In this document: positions 1-6,371 of the stretch, piece by piece
Position numbering within the stretch: position 1 is the first letter of the stretch
Layout of the letters: each line of letters starts with the position of its first letter
NCBI GenBank assembly: GCA_947628925.1
Contig: CANRBU010000046.1
Coordinates: forward strand, 1 to 8,750
DNA from: an uncultured Clostridia bacterium
GTDB taxonomy: Bacteria; Bacillota; Clostridia; TANB77; CAG-508
DNA length: 8,750 nucleotides
Reading direction: 5' to 3'
Translations under genes and position numbers: made by a program
The notes under the pieces: generated by a model
Databases searched by the model: none
What the model saw: only the letters and a program-made list of their open reading frames with translations
What the model was told of the DNA's origin: nothing

Positions 1-336
1 ACAGGCGATGGAATATTAACATCAATCATGCTAATTCAAGCTATTTTAGAAGCAAACAAACCAGCATCAGAAGTAGCAAAAATAGTTACTCTATATCCAC
101 AAGTATTGGTAAATGCAAAAGTATCAAATGAAAAGAAATATGATTATGAAAAAGATGAAGAAATAAAAGCCGAAATTCAAAAATTAGAAAAAGAATTTGC
201 TGGAAATGGTAGAGTACTTATAAGACCATCTGGAACAGAGCCACTTGTAAGAGTTATGATAGAAGGTGAAAATCAAGAATACATTAGCAAAAAAGCAAAT
301 GAAATAGCAAAACTAATCGAAAAAAAATTAAGATAA
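1..336 (+). CDS. glmM: Phosphoglucosamine mutase GlmM, C-terminal fragment (5' end outside window)
   Basis: This is the last 111 codons of a gene read in frame from the first base of the window. GlmM interconverts glucosamine-6-phosphate and glucosamine-1-phosphate in the cytoplasm, on the route to UDP-GlcNAc for peptidoglycan and other envelope polymers. The fragment opens with TGDGILTS, matching the conserved TGDG segment of alpha-D-phosphohexomutases. Near the end it has GRVLIRPSGTEPLVRVMIEG, the phosphate-binding loop of domain 4, and the LVRVM wording is typical of GlmM rather than of phosphoglucomutase. GlmM is usually about 450 residues, so roughly the last quarter is present. The ATG at 28 is an internal methionine, not the start. 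No intrinsic terminator follows the stop. The next gene has its own promoter about 50 bp downstream. Family assignment is firm. The catalytic serine loop lies outside the window. Confidence 0.93.
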   Translation, partial: TGDGILTSIMLIQAILEANKPASEVAKIVTLYPQVLVNAKVSNEKKYDYEKDEEIKAEIQKLEKEFAGNGRVLIRPSGTEPLVRVMIEGENQEYISKKANEIAKLIEKKLR

Positions 337-339
337 TGC

Positions 340-379
340 ATGTAATAAGCTTGCAACATAAATGTAACCAAAATGTAAC
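340..379 (+). promoter_or_regulatory. Four 7-bp direct repeats at 11-bp period, candidate response-regulator operator
   Basis: Four heptamers lie exactly 11 bp apart: ATGTAAT (340-346), TTGCAAC (351-357), ATGTAAC (362-368) and ATGTAAC (373-379), with 4-bp AT-rich spacers. On the other strand the unit reads GTTACAT. An 11-bp period of direct repeats just upstream of a promoter is typical of OmpR/PhoB-family response regulators. The Pho boxes of PhoB and PhoP are the closest familiar pattern. The last repeat ends 10 bp before the -35 element of the next gene, which suits an activator. The repeat pattern is seen directly. The regulator identity is inference. Confidence 0.55.
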
Positions 380-389
380 ACTCAAACAC

Positions 390-418
390 TTGCATGTTTA
401 TCAAAGAAGTGATATTAT
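390..418 (+). promoter_or_regulatory. Extended -10 promoter for the small membrane protein gene
   Basis: The -35 element TTGCAT (390-395) and the -10 element TATTAT (413-418) are separated by 17 bp. The -10 is preceded by TGA, giving an extended TGn motif. The expected start is near 425, leaving an untranslated leader of about 27 nt. The -35 is weak (three of six consensus positions), which fits dependence on an activator bound to the repeats just upstream. Confidence 0.65.
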
Positions 419-451
419 ATATTCGTAACAAAAGAGAAAGGGGAAAGCAAT

Positions 452-790
452 ATGTATGTTTTTAATATAGCAAATCCATTAACACTTATTTTACTTTTAA
501 CAGCAATCATTTTATTACTTTTCTTATCACAAGAACTAAAGAAAAGTTATATAGCTGCAATACCTTTATTTGCATCTTTAATTTTATTAATAGTGCATGG
601 AGCACAATTATTTACTTTACAAGAAGAATTTAGAAGTTTAACATCAACATTATCAACATGTTTAGCAGTAGATTTTGTTTTTGTTGGAATATGTTTCTTT
701 GGATATTTATGGGTAGATGACATTGAAGCAAAAGAAAAAGGCAAAAAGAGTGTTGACGATAGTTTAGCTTGGTTCTGGAAAAACGTTTAA
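452..790 (+). CDS. Small three-helix membrane protein of unknown function
   Basis: This 112-residue protein matches no family I recognise. Three hydrophobic segments are clear: about residues 9-26 (leucine- and isoleucine-rich), 33-54 and 67-88. A charged tail of about 24 residues follows, containing EAKEKGKK and ending in WFWKNV. By the positive-inside rule, the K/E-rich tail and the short KK turn after helix 1 are probably cytoplasmic. The start is well supported by an AAAGGGGAAAG ribosome binding site (437-447) 4-8 nt upstream. It stands as a single gene with its own promoter and a repeated operator, and its stop codon overlaps the stop of the convergent sortase gene. Nothing in the sequence gives an enzymatic role. 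A regulatory or envelope-stress small membrane protein is possible but speculative. That it is a real gene is well supported by codon pattern, ribosome binding site and promoter. Confidence 0.82.
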   Translation: MYVFNIANPLTLILLLTAIILLLFLSQELKKSYIAAIPLFASLILLIVHGAQLFTLQEEFRSLTSTLSTCLAVDFVFVGICFFGYLWVDDIEAKEKGKKSVDDSLAWFWKNV

Positions 791-1413
791 TATTTTGCTT
801 TAATTATAATACGGTGATTATTAAAATTATTGCATGTAACAAGAGTTAATTCATGTTTAAAAGAAATGTTAGAAATTGGAGATAAATCATCTGTTTTTAC
901 TTCATAATTGGCAAAAACAGAATAGGTATATTTACGATTATTATTATCGTAAATTACAATGTCATCTCCATTTTTTAATTGATATATAAGACTAAAAAAT
1001 TGGTTATTATTATAATTATGACCAGCAATACATAAATTGCCACCTTCGGGTGGCATTTTTCCATGAAAAATACAGGGTGATATTTTTAAAGTTTCATCAT
1101 CTAAAATTGAAAAAATAGGGTAAGAAATTTTTAAAGTAGGAATTTCTATTTTACCTATGATAAATTTTTGTGTATATGAATTATTTTTTTCTAAATTAGT
1201 ATATAAATTGGAAGATGCATATAATTGCATAGTTTCATAATTGTATTGCAAAAAACGACTTGTTTTTTGGTTTAAATTAGAATTATACATTATATATCCA
1301 AAAAAAATAGAAAGTAAAAAAAGAATGCTTAATGAAAATATAAAGAAATATTTAAAGCGATGCTCTTTTTCTTTTTGCAATTCAATTTCTACATTTGCTA
1401 AAATTTGATTCAT
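787..1413 (-). CDS. Class D-like sortase (transpeptidase anchoring surface proteins)
   Basis: Sortases cleave an LPXTG-like sorting signal and join the protein to the cell wall precursor outside the membrane. Using the ATG at 1413 the product has 208 residues. It has a charged cytoplasmic N-terminus, a single signal-anchor helix at about 22-43, and a sortase barrel from about 85 to the end. The catalytic triad is visible: His132 in AGHNY, Cys194 in LTLVTC and Arg201 in NNHRIIIKA. The stretch DDETLKISPCIFHGKMPPEGG before the His resembles class D/E enzymes, so the class is tentative. A longer form starting at TTG 1425 is unlikely because the AAAAGGG sequence would abut it directly. That same AAAAGGG lies 12 nt from ATG 1413, which is somewhat long. 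No LPXTG substrate or pilin gene is in the window, so it looks like an orphan or housekeeping sortase. I found no convincing promoter for it. Confidence 0.88.
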   Translation of the reverse strand: MNQILANVEIELQKEKEHRFKYFFIFSLSILFLLSIFFGYIMYNSNLNQKTSRFLQYNYETMQLYASSNLYTNLEKNNSYTQKFIIGKIEIPTLKISYPIFSILDDETLKISPCIFHGKMPPEGGNLCIAGHNYNNNQFFSLIYQLKNGDDIVIYDNNNRKYTYSVFANYEVKTDDLSPISNISFKHELTLVTCNNFNNHRIIIKAKY

Positions 1414-1525
1414 AATTATCCACAACCCTTTTGTAAAATATAACTTTTTAAAATTATTTTATGTGAAAAAATAAAAAAAATGTAGGAAAAATTTTAATTA
1501 ATTTCAAAAAAATGCCTAAAAATAC

Positions 1526-1553
1526 TTGAAAAATGAAAAAAACATGATATAAT
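1526..1553 (+). promoter_or_regulatory. Promoter of the ileS T-box transcript
   Basis: The -35 element is TTGAAA (1526-1531) and the -10 is a perfect TATAAT (1548-1553). The spacer is 16 bp and TGA precedes the -10 (extended -10). Transcription would begin near 1560, just upstream of the T-box leader. Confidence 0.85.
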
Positions 1554-1559
1554 ATATTA

Positions 1560-1818
1560 AACAAAATTTAAAGACAAAATAAGGACAACATAAATTATAT
1601 AATATCTAGTAGAGAGCCAAAGGGTGCTGAAAATTTGGTAAGTAAAAATAATTTATTATCACCTTATGTTTCTTAACTGAAAAGGATTTTCCTGAGTAAG
1701 TTTAGACGTAAATCTGCGTTAAAGAAAATTAAGAGAGTAATTTTAAATTACTAAATTAGGTGGTACCGCGGAATTCAAGCCATTTCGTCCTATTTTAATG
1801 GGATGAAATGGCTTTATT
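1560..1818 (+). promoter_or_regulatory. T-box riboswitch leader, isoleucine type, controlling ileS
   Basis: The leader senses uncharged tRNA-Ile and switches between terminator and antiterminator. The hallmark T-box AGGTGGTACCGCGG lies at 1758-1771. Its TGGT (1761-1764) is suited to pair with the tRNA ACCA end, matching a discriminator A. The 5' region has AGTAGAGAGCC (1608-1618) followed by GGGTGCTG, as in Stem I of many T-boxes. A CCAAA/TTTGG helix caps it (1617-1621 with 1634-1638). A possible Stem I base is AACATAA (1587-1593) with TTATGTT (1664-1670). The most likely specifier codon is ATC at 1658-1660, followed by ACCTT as in other leaders. The usual GAA before the specifier is absent, so its exact position is less certain. 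The gene downstream agrees with an isoleucine assignment. Confidence 0.93.
1778..1817 (+). terminator. Regulated terminator of the ileS T-box leader
   Basis: A 13-bp stem forms between 1778-1790 and 1801-1813 (AGCCATTTCGTCC with GGATGAAATGGCT, one G-U pair), with a 10-nt loop and a short T-rich tail CTTTATT. It begins just after the T-box, so the competing antiterminator would disrupt it when uncharged tRNA-Ile is bound. The T-tract is interrupted, which suggests moderate rather than tight termination. Confidence 0.85.
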
Positions 1819-1848
1819 GATATTCAAAATAAAAGGGGGAATGTACAA

Positions 1849-4800
1849 ATGTACAAAAAAGTAGAATTAAAAAATGGATTTGCAGGAATGGAAAAAGATA
1901 TTGCTGAAATGTGGAAACAAAAAGACATTATCAAAAAAAATTTTGCTATGAATGAAGGCAAAAGATATTTTACTTTTTATGATGGACCACCAACAGCAAA
2001 TGGAAAGCCACATGTAGGACATATTGAAACAAGAGTTATGAAAGATATTATCCCAAGGTATAAAGTAATGAAAGGATACCAAGTAATTCGTAAAGCTGGA
2101 TGGGATACACATGGACTACCTGTAGAATTAGAAATTGAAAAGAAATTAGGAATTTCAGGAAAAGAGCAAATAGAAGAATATGGGGTCGAGAAATTCGTCA
2201 AAAAATGTAAGGAAAGCGTATTCGAATATGTTTCTGTATGGGAAGAAATGACAAACAAAGTTGGTTTTTGGGTAGATATGGATAACCCATATGTAACTTA
2301 TCATAATGACTATATAGAATCTGTTTGGTGGGCTTTAAAACAAATGTGGGAAAAAGGCTTATTGTATGAAGGACATAAAGTTATGCCATATTGTCCAAGG
2401 TGTGGAACAGCACTATCTTCACACGAAGTAGCACAAGGATATAAAGATGTTAAAGATATGACATGTGTTGCAAAATTCAAAGTAAAAAATGAGGAAAATA
2501 CTTATATTTTAGCTTGGACAACAACACCATGGACATTACCATCAAATTTAGCATTATGTATTAATAAATCTTATGAATATAGTAAAGTAGAAGTAAATGT
2601 TGGAACAGAAGAAGAACCAAAATATGAAAAATATATCTTAGCAAAAGATTTGCTAGATAAAGTTTTAAAAGATAAAGAATATAAAATCCTAGAAAATATA
2701 AAAGGAGAAAATTTACTAGGTATGGAATATGAACAACTTATGCCTTTTGCAAAAGTAGAAGGAAAAGCATTTGTAGTTATTCACGGAGACTATGTAAATT
2801 TAGAAGATGGTACAGGAATTGTTCATATTGCACCAGCTTATGGTGAAGATGATAGCTTAGTTTCAAAACAAAATGGCATTACTTTTATCAATTTAGTAGA
2901 TAAATCAGGAAAATTTGTTGATGAAGTTACACCATGGGCAGGCAAATTCGTAAGAGATTGTAGTGAAGATATTTGCAAGTGGTTACAAGATAATAATAAA
3001 TTATTTAGTAAGGAAAAACACTTACACTCATATCCACATTGTTGGAGATGTGATACACCACTTTTATATTATCCAAAAGAGAGTTGGTTTGTTGCTATGA
3101 GCAAACTAAGAGATGAGCTAGTAGATAACAACAACAAAGTAAATTGGTATCCTGATACTATTAGAACAGGAAGGTTTGGAAAGTTCCTAGAAAATGTTAT
3201 AGATTGGGGAATTTCAAGAGATCGTTACTGGGGAACACCACTTCCAATTTGGACCTGTGAAGATGAAAAATGTGGTCACAAAGAGTGTATAGGAAGTATT
3301 GCAGAGTTAAAAGAAAAAGGTATAGATGTACCAGAAGATATTGAGTTGCATAAACCATATATTGATGAAGTTAAATTAAGATGTCCAAAATGTGGAAAAG
3401 AAATGAAAAGAGCAAAAGAAGTTATTGACTGTTGGTTTGATTCAGGTTCTATGCCATTTGCTGAATGGCACTATCCTTTTGAAAATAAAGAAATATTTGA
3501 TAATAATTTCCCAGCAAATTTCATATCAGAAGCAGTTGATCAAACTAGAGGATGGTTCTATACATTAACAGCTATTGGAACAGCACTATTTGGCAGAAGC
3601 CCATTTGAAAATTGTATTGTATTAGGACATGTGCTAGATGGAAAAGGACAAAAAATGTCAAAATCAAAAGGAAATGGTGTTGACCCATTTTTATTGCTAG
3701 ATACAGTAGGAGCAGATGCAACACGTTGGCATTTCTACACATGTAGTGCACCATGGCTACCAACAAGACTTTCATTAGAAAATGTAGAAGAAACACAAAG
3801 AGGATTTTTAAGTACATTATGGAATGTATATTCTTTCTATGTGTTATATGCTGAAATAGATAAATTTAATCCACTAAAATATTCAAATTTTGAAATAAGC
3901 AATGTTATGGATAAATGGATTATTTCTAAGCTAAATACATTGGTTAAAGAAGTTGACGAACAATTAAATGAATATAACATAACTGGAGCAGCTTTACAAA
4001 TAGAAGATTTTACAGATGAATTATCAAATTGGTATGTACGTAGAAATCGTGAAAGATTTTGGGCACAAGAAATTAATGACGAAAAAATTGGTGCGTATGT
4101 TACATTATATACTGTTTTAACTACACTATGCAAAGTTGTTGCACCATTTGTACCTTTTATTGCTGATGAAATATATCAAAATCTTGTAGTAGGATTAGAT
4201 AGTACACAACCAGAAAGTGTTCATTTATGCTTATGGCCAACTGTAAAAGAAGAAGCAATAGACAAAAAATTAGAAGAGGAAATGGATTTAGCATATAAAA
4301 TTGTAAAACTAGGAAGAAGTGCAAGAAATTCAGCTAATATCAAAAATAGGCAACCACTTTCTAAAATGCTAATTTCTGTTGATACTTTACCAGAATATTA
4401 CTCAGATATTGTTAGAGAAGAACTAAATGTAAAACAAATTGAATTAGGTGCTGATATGGCAGAATATGTAAACTTTGAAATTAAGCCTAATTTGCCAGTT
4501 CTAGGAAAAGAGTATGGAAAATTAATTCCAAGAATAAAAGAAGAAATTGCAAAGAAGAATCAAATGCAATTAGCAACAAAAGTAAAAAGTGGAAAAGTTG
4601 AATATATTGAAATTGATGGAACTGAAATTGGCTTAGATAGTGAAAATTTACTAATTGCAATGCATGGTAAAGACGGATTTGCATTTGGTGGAGAAGGTGA
4701 AATGGGAGTAGTTTTAGATACTCAAATAACACCAGAACTAAAAAGAGAAGGCTATATAAGAGAAATTTTATCAAAGGTACAAAACATGAGAAAAGATAAA

Positions 4801-5001
4801 GGTTTTGAAGTTCTAGATAATATAAAATTATATGTAGCTGAAAATGAAATGCTAGAAGCAATTATAAAGGAAAATGAAGAATTTATTAAGCACGAGACAT
4901 TGGCTAAAGAAATTATTTATAACAAATCAAGAGAAGAATATACCGAAACAAATATAAATGGTGAAAATCTAAAAATAGATGTAGAAGTTACAAATGAGTA
5001 A
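1849..5001 (+). CDS. ileS: Isoleucyl-tRNA synthetase, type 2 (eukaryote-like)
   Basis: A class Ia aminoacyl-tRNA synthetase that attaches isoleucine to tRNA-Ile in the cytoplasm. The product is full length at 1050 residues. The catalytic signatures are HVGH at 55-58 and KMSKS at 602-606. Between them lies the CP1 editing domain, with TTTPWTLPSN and GTGIVHIAPAYGEDD, which clears misformed Val-tRNA-Ile. Cysteine pairs C182/C185 with C398/C401, and C470/C475 with C512/C515, look like two zinc sites. The anticodon-binding part has NWYVRRNRERFW. The length, this motif and the lack of a C-terminal cysteine zinc finger place it with type 2 enzymes rather than the roughly 930-residue type 1 form. Some type 2 enzymes are known to be less sensitive to mupirocin. 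The start has a strong AAAAGGGGG site (1831-1839). It is a single gene under T-box control. Confidence 0.97.
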   Translation: MYKKVELKNGFAGMEKDIAEMWKQKDIIKKNFAMNEGKRYFTFYDGPPTANGKPHVGHIETRVMKDIIPRYKVMKGYQVIRKAGWDTHGLPVELEIEKKLGISGKEQIEEYGVEKFVKKCKESVFEYVSVWEEMTNKVGFWVDMDNPYVTYHNDYIESVWWALKQMWEKGLLYEGHKVMPYCPRCGTALSSHEVAQGYKDVKDMTCVAKFKVKNEENTYILAWTTTPWTLPSNLALCINKSYEYSKVEVNVGTEEEPKYEKYILAKDLLDKVLKDKEYKILENIKGENLLGMEYEQLMPFAKVEGKAFVVIHGDYVNLEDGTGIVHIAPAYGEDDSLVSKQNGITFINLVDKSGKFVDEVTPWAGKFVRDCSEDICKWLQDNNKLFSKEKHLHSYPHCWRCDTPLLYYPKESWFVAMSKLRDELVDNNNKVNWYPDTIRTGRFGKFLENVIDWGISRDRYWGTPLPIWTCEDEKCGHKECIGSIAELKEKGIDVPEDIELHKPYIDEVKLRCPKCGKEMKRAKEVIDCWFDSGSMPFAEWHYPFENKEIFDNNFPANFISEAVDQTRGWFYTLTAIGTALFGRSPFENCIVLGHVLDGKGQKMSKSKGNGVDPFLLLDTVGADATRWHFYTCSAPWLPTRLSLENVEETQRGFLSTLWNVYSFYVLYAEIDKFNPLKYSNFEISNVMDKWIISKLNTLVKEVDEQLNEYNITGAALQIEDFTDELSNWYVRRNRERFWAQEINDEKIGAYVTLYTVLTTLCKVVAPFVPFIADEIYQNLVVGLDSTQPESVHLCLWPTVKEEAIDKKLEEEMDLAYKIVKLGRSARNSANIKNRQPLSKMLISVDTLPEYYSDIVREELNVKQIELGADMAEYVNFEIKPNLPVLGKEYGKLIPRIKEEIAKKNQMQLATKVKSGKVEYIEIDGTEIGLDSENLLIAMHGKDGFAFGGEGEMGVVLDTQITPELKREGYIREILSKVQNMRKDKGFEVLDNIKLYVAENEMLEAIIKENEEFIKHETLAKEIIYNKSREEYTETNINGENLKIDVEVTNE

Positions 5002-5013
5002 AATTAAAAGATT

Positions 5014-5042
5014 TTGACAAATAACAAAATATAAAGTATAAT
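5014..5042 (+). promoter_or_regulatory. Perfect consensus sigma-A promoter after ileS
   Basis: TTGACA (5014-5019) and TATAAT (5037-5042) match the consensus at all twelve positions, with an optimal 17-bp spacer. The -35 begins only 13 bp after the ileS stop codon. Transcription should start near 5049. It is the best promoter in the window, and the only thing between it and the terminator at 5194-5248 is a 37-codon ORF. Confidence 0.9.
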
Positions 5043-5070
5043 AAAAACTAAAAGAAGGGACTAATATAAG

Positions 5071-5184
<114 letters not shown>

Positions 5185-5193
5185 AAACAATTT

Positions 5194-5248
5194 AAAGAAA
5201 CTTGTAGCAAAGCAATTTTTTTATTGCTTTGCTTAAGTTTCTTTTTTT
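5194..5248 (+). terminator. Strong intrinsic terminator after the ileS-downstream transcript
   Basis: A two-part stem: 5194-5203 pairs with 5235-5244, and 5206-5216 pairs with 5223-5233, giving about 21 bp with a small internal loop (GT opposite T). The loop is six T. The outer arm runs into seven T (5242-5248). It ends the small transcription unit and probably ileS too, because no hairpin lies between the ileS stop and the promoter at 5014. Confidence 0.9.
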
Positions 5249-5290
5249 GATATAAAATACAGTCATTTTCGCAACATATTTTTTACTATA

Positions 5291-5319
5291 GAAAGGAATG
5301 AAAAAATAATGAAAAAAAA
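5291..5319 (+). promoter_or_regulatory. Ribosome binding site, out-of-frame ATG and A8 tract ahead of the SGNH gene
   Basis: GAAAGGA (5291-5297) is the only good ribosome binding site before the SGNH gene, and it points to ATG 5309, 11 nt downstream. That ATG is followed by eight A (5312-5319) and is one frame away from the downstream gene. As written, the 5309 frame stops at 5417-5419 after 36 codons. With seven A it would read MKKIGYLSAK and run straight into the long ORF. Confidence 0.6.
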
Positions 5320-5339
5320 TCGGGTATTTATCAGCCAAA

Positions 5340-6371
5340 ATGAAAGCTGTAGGAAAGTTTCTAATTTCTGGTTTGTTAGCATTTTTGATTTTAAATTTTT
5401 TAACACTATTCTATTTTAATAGTGCAGTTAGAGATGAAACTCCTAATAAGAATGAAACTTTAGCTACAAATTGGAAATATGAACCAAACCAATTGTCTGT
5501 ACGTGCAACAGAAGGATATGGAGTGGTACATATTAACAATGATGGGTATGTTAATGAGTTTGACTATACTCCTAATATGCCAATTAGTATACTAATGATG
5601 GGATCTTCACAGGTAGAAGCAGTACAAGTTAACGCAAATGAATCAATGTCTTATCTATTGAATGATATGGTTGGAGAAGAAAATACAGTATATAATATAG
5701 GTATTTCTGCACATTATTTATTGGAAAGTGTTAAGAATTTAAAATCAGCTATTGAAAAATATAATCCAAAAGATTATGTTGTAATAGAAACAAATGGAGT
5801 TAATTTTACAGAAAAGGAATTAACAGAGGCACTTAATAGCAAAACATCAGATACAACAACAGAAACAGAGAATCAAGGATTTTATTCTAAAATAAAAAAT
5901 AATGAAATTATTAGAGAAATATTTAGAAAAATGCCATTTTTACGATTAGCTATTTATCAAATCAAAGAATTTCAAGAATATGGAAATGGAAATACAGAAA
6001 ATAATGTGAGCATTGAATTTAACGAAGATTTAACAAATCAAATTTTAGAAAAAATAAAAAATGAAACATCAACAACAAATGTGCAACCAATAATTTTTTA
6101 TCATCCATATACTACAATAGATAAAGATGGTAATTTGATTTTATCAGATGACGAGGATAGTGTACAAAAATTTGCAGATTTATGCGAAAAAAATGGAATT
6201 TATTTTTTGGATATGAGTGAAAGATTTAAGGAAGAATATGAAAAAAACTATATTCTACCTTATGGTTTTAGCAATACAAGCGTTGGAAAAGGTCATCTTA
6301 ATAAATATGGACACGAAATGGTAGCAGAAGAACTATATAAATTAATAAAAAGTCAAGGAGGTGAGCAATAA
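5340..6371 (+). CDS. Membrane-anchored SGNH-like protein, probable partner of the MBOAT acyltransferase
   Basis: A 343-residue protein with one N-terminal signal anchor (about residues 6-28) and an extracytoplasmic domain. SGNH-type marks are ILMMGSSQVEA, with the likely nucleophile Ser90 in block I, then YNIGIS, ETNGVNF, and GHLNKYGHEMVAEEL with the likely catalytic His319. The usual Asp three residues before this His is a Gly. Such proteins (AlgJ/AlgX, PatB, DltD types) take the acyl group handed across the membrane by an MBOAT protein and place it on a glycopolymer. The acceptor here is unknown. The gene overlaps the MBOAT gene by one base (TAATG), implying translational coupling. ATG 5340 is the first start in this frame but has no good ribosome binding site. 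The true start may be 5309 through an A8 tract frameshift. I saw no clear promoter between 5249 and 5290. Confidence 0.8.
   Translation: MKAVGKFLISGLLAFLILNFLTLFYFNSAVRDETPNKNETLATNWKYEPNQLSVRATEGYGVVHINNDGYVNEFDYTPNMPISILMMGSSQVEAVQVNANESMSYLLNDMVGEENTVYNIGISAHYLLESVKNLKSAIEKYNPKDYVVIETNGVNFTEKELTEALNSKTSDTTTETENQGFYSKIKNNEIIREIFRKMPFLRLAIYQIKEFQEYGNGNTENNVSIEFNEDLTNQILEKIKNETSTTNVQPIIFYHPYTTIDKDGNLILSDDEDSVQKFADLCEKNGIYFLDMSERFKEEYEKNYILPYGFSNTSVGKGHLNKYGHEMVAEELYKLIKSQGGEQ
6355..6364 (+). promoter_or_regulatory. Consensus ribosome binding site inside the SGNH gene end
   Basis: AAGGAGGTGA, a near-perfect complement of the 16S rRNA 3' end, lies in the last codons of the SGNH gene, 6 nt before the MBOAT ATG. 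Together with the TAATG stop/start overlap it fixes the MBOAT start at 6371. It also suggests strong translation of the second gene even if the first is read poorly. Confidence 0.9.

Noticed and set aside
340..379. Possible short CRISPR-like array
   Set aside because: Units are 7 bp with 4-bp spacers, far too short. The geometry fits a protein-binding operator.
547..744. Minus-strand ORF of 65 codons inside the small membrane protein gene
   Set aside because: It lies wholly antisense to a gene with a good ribosome binding site and promoter, and its translation shows no recognisable pattern.
1414..1425. TTG start giving the sortase four extra residues
   Set aside because: The AAAAGGG sequence would touch this codon with no spacer. 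ATG 1413 gives a more plausible spacing.
1867..4861. Several minus-strand ORFs of 81-124 codons within ileS
   Set aside because: They are reverse-strand shadows of a conserved full-length synthetase. Their compositions (runs of Leu, Phe, Ile) are what reversed Lys/Glu-rich codons produce.
5284..5289. TACTAT as a -10 element for the SGNH operon
   Set aside because: Transcription would start inside the ribosome binding site (5291-5297), and no -35 lies at a proper distance.
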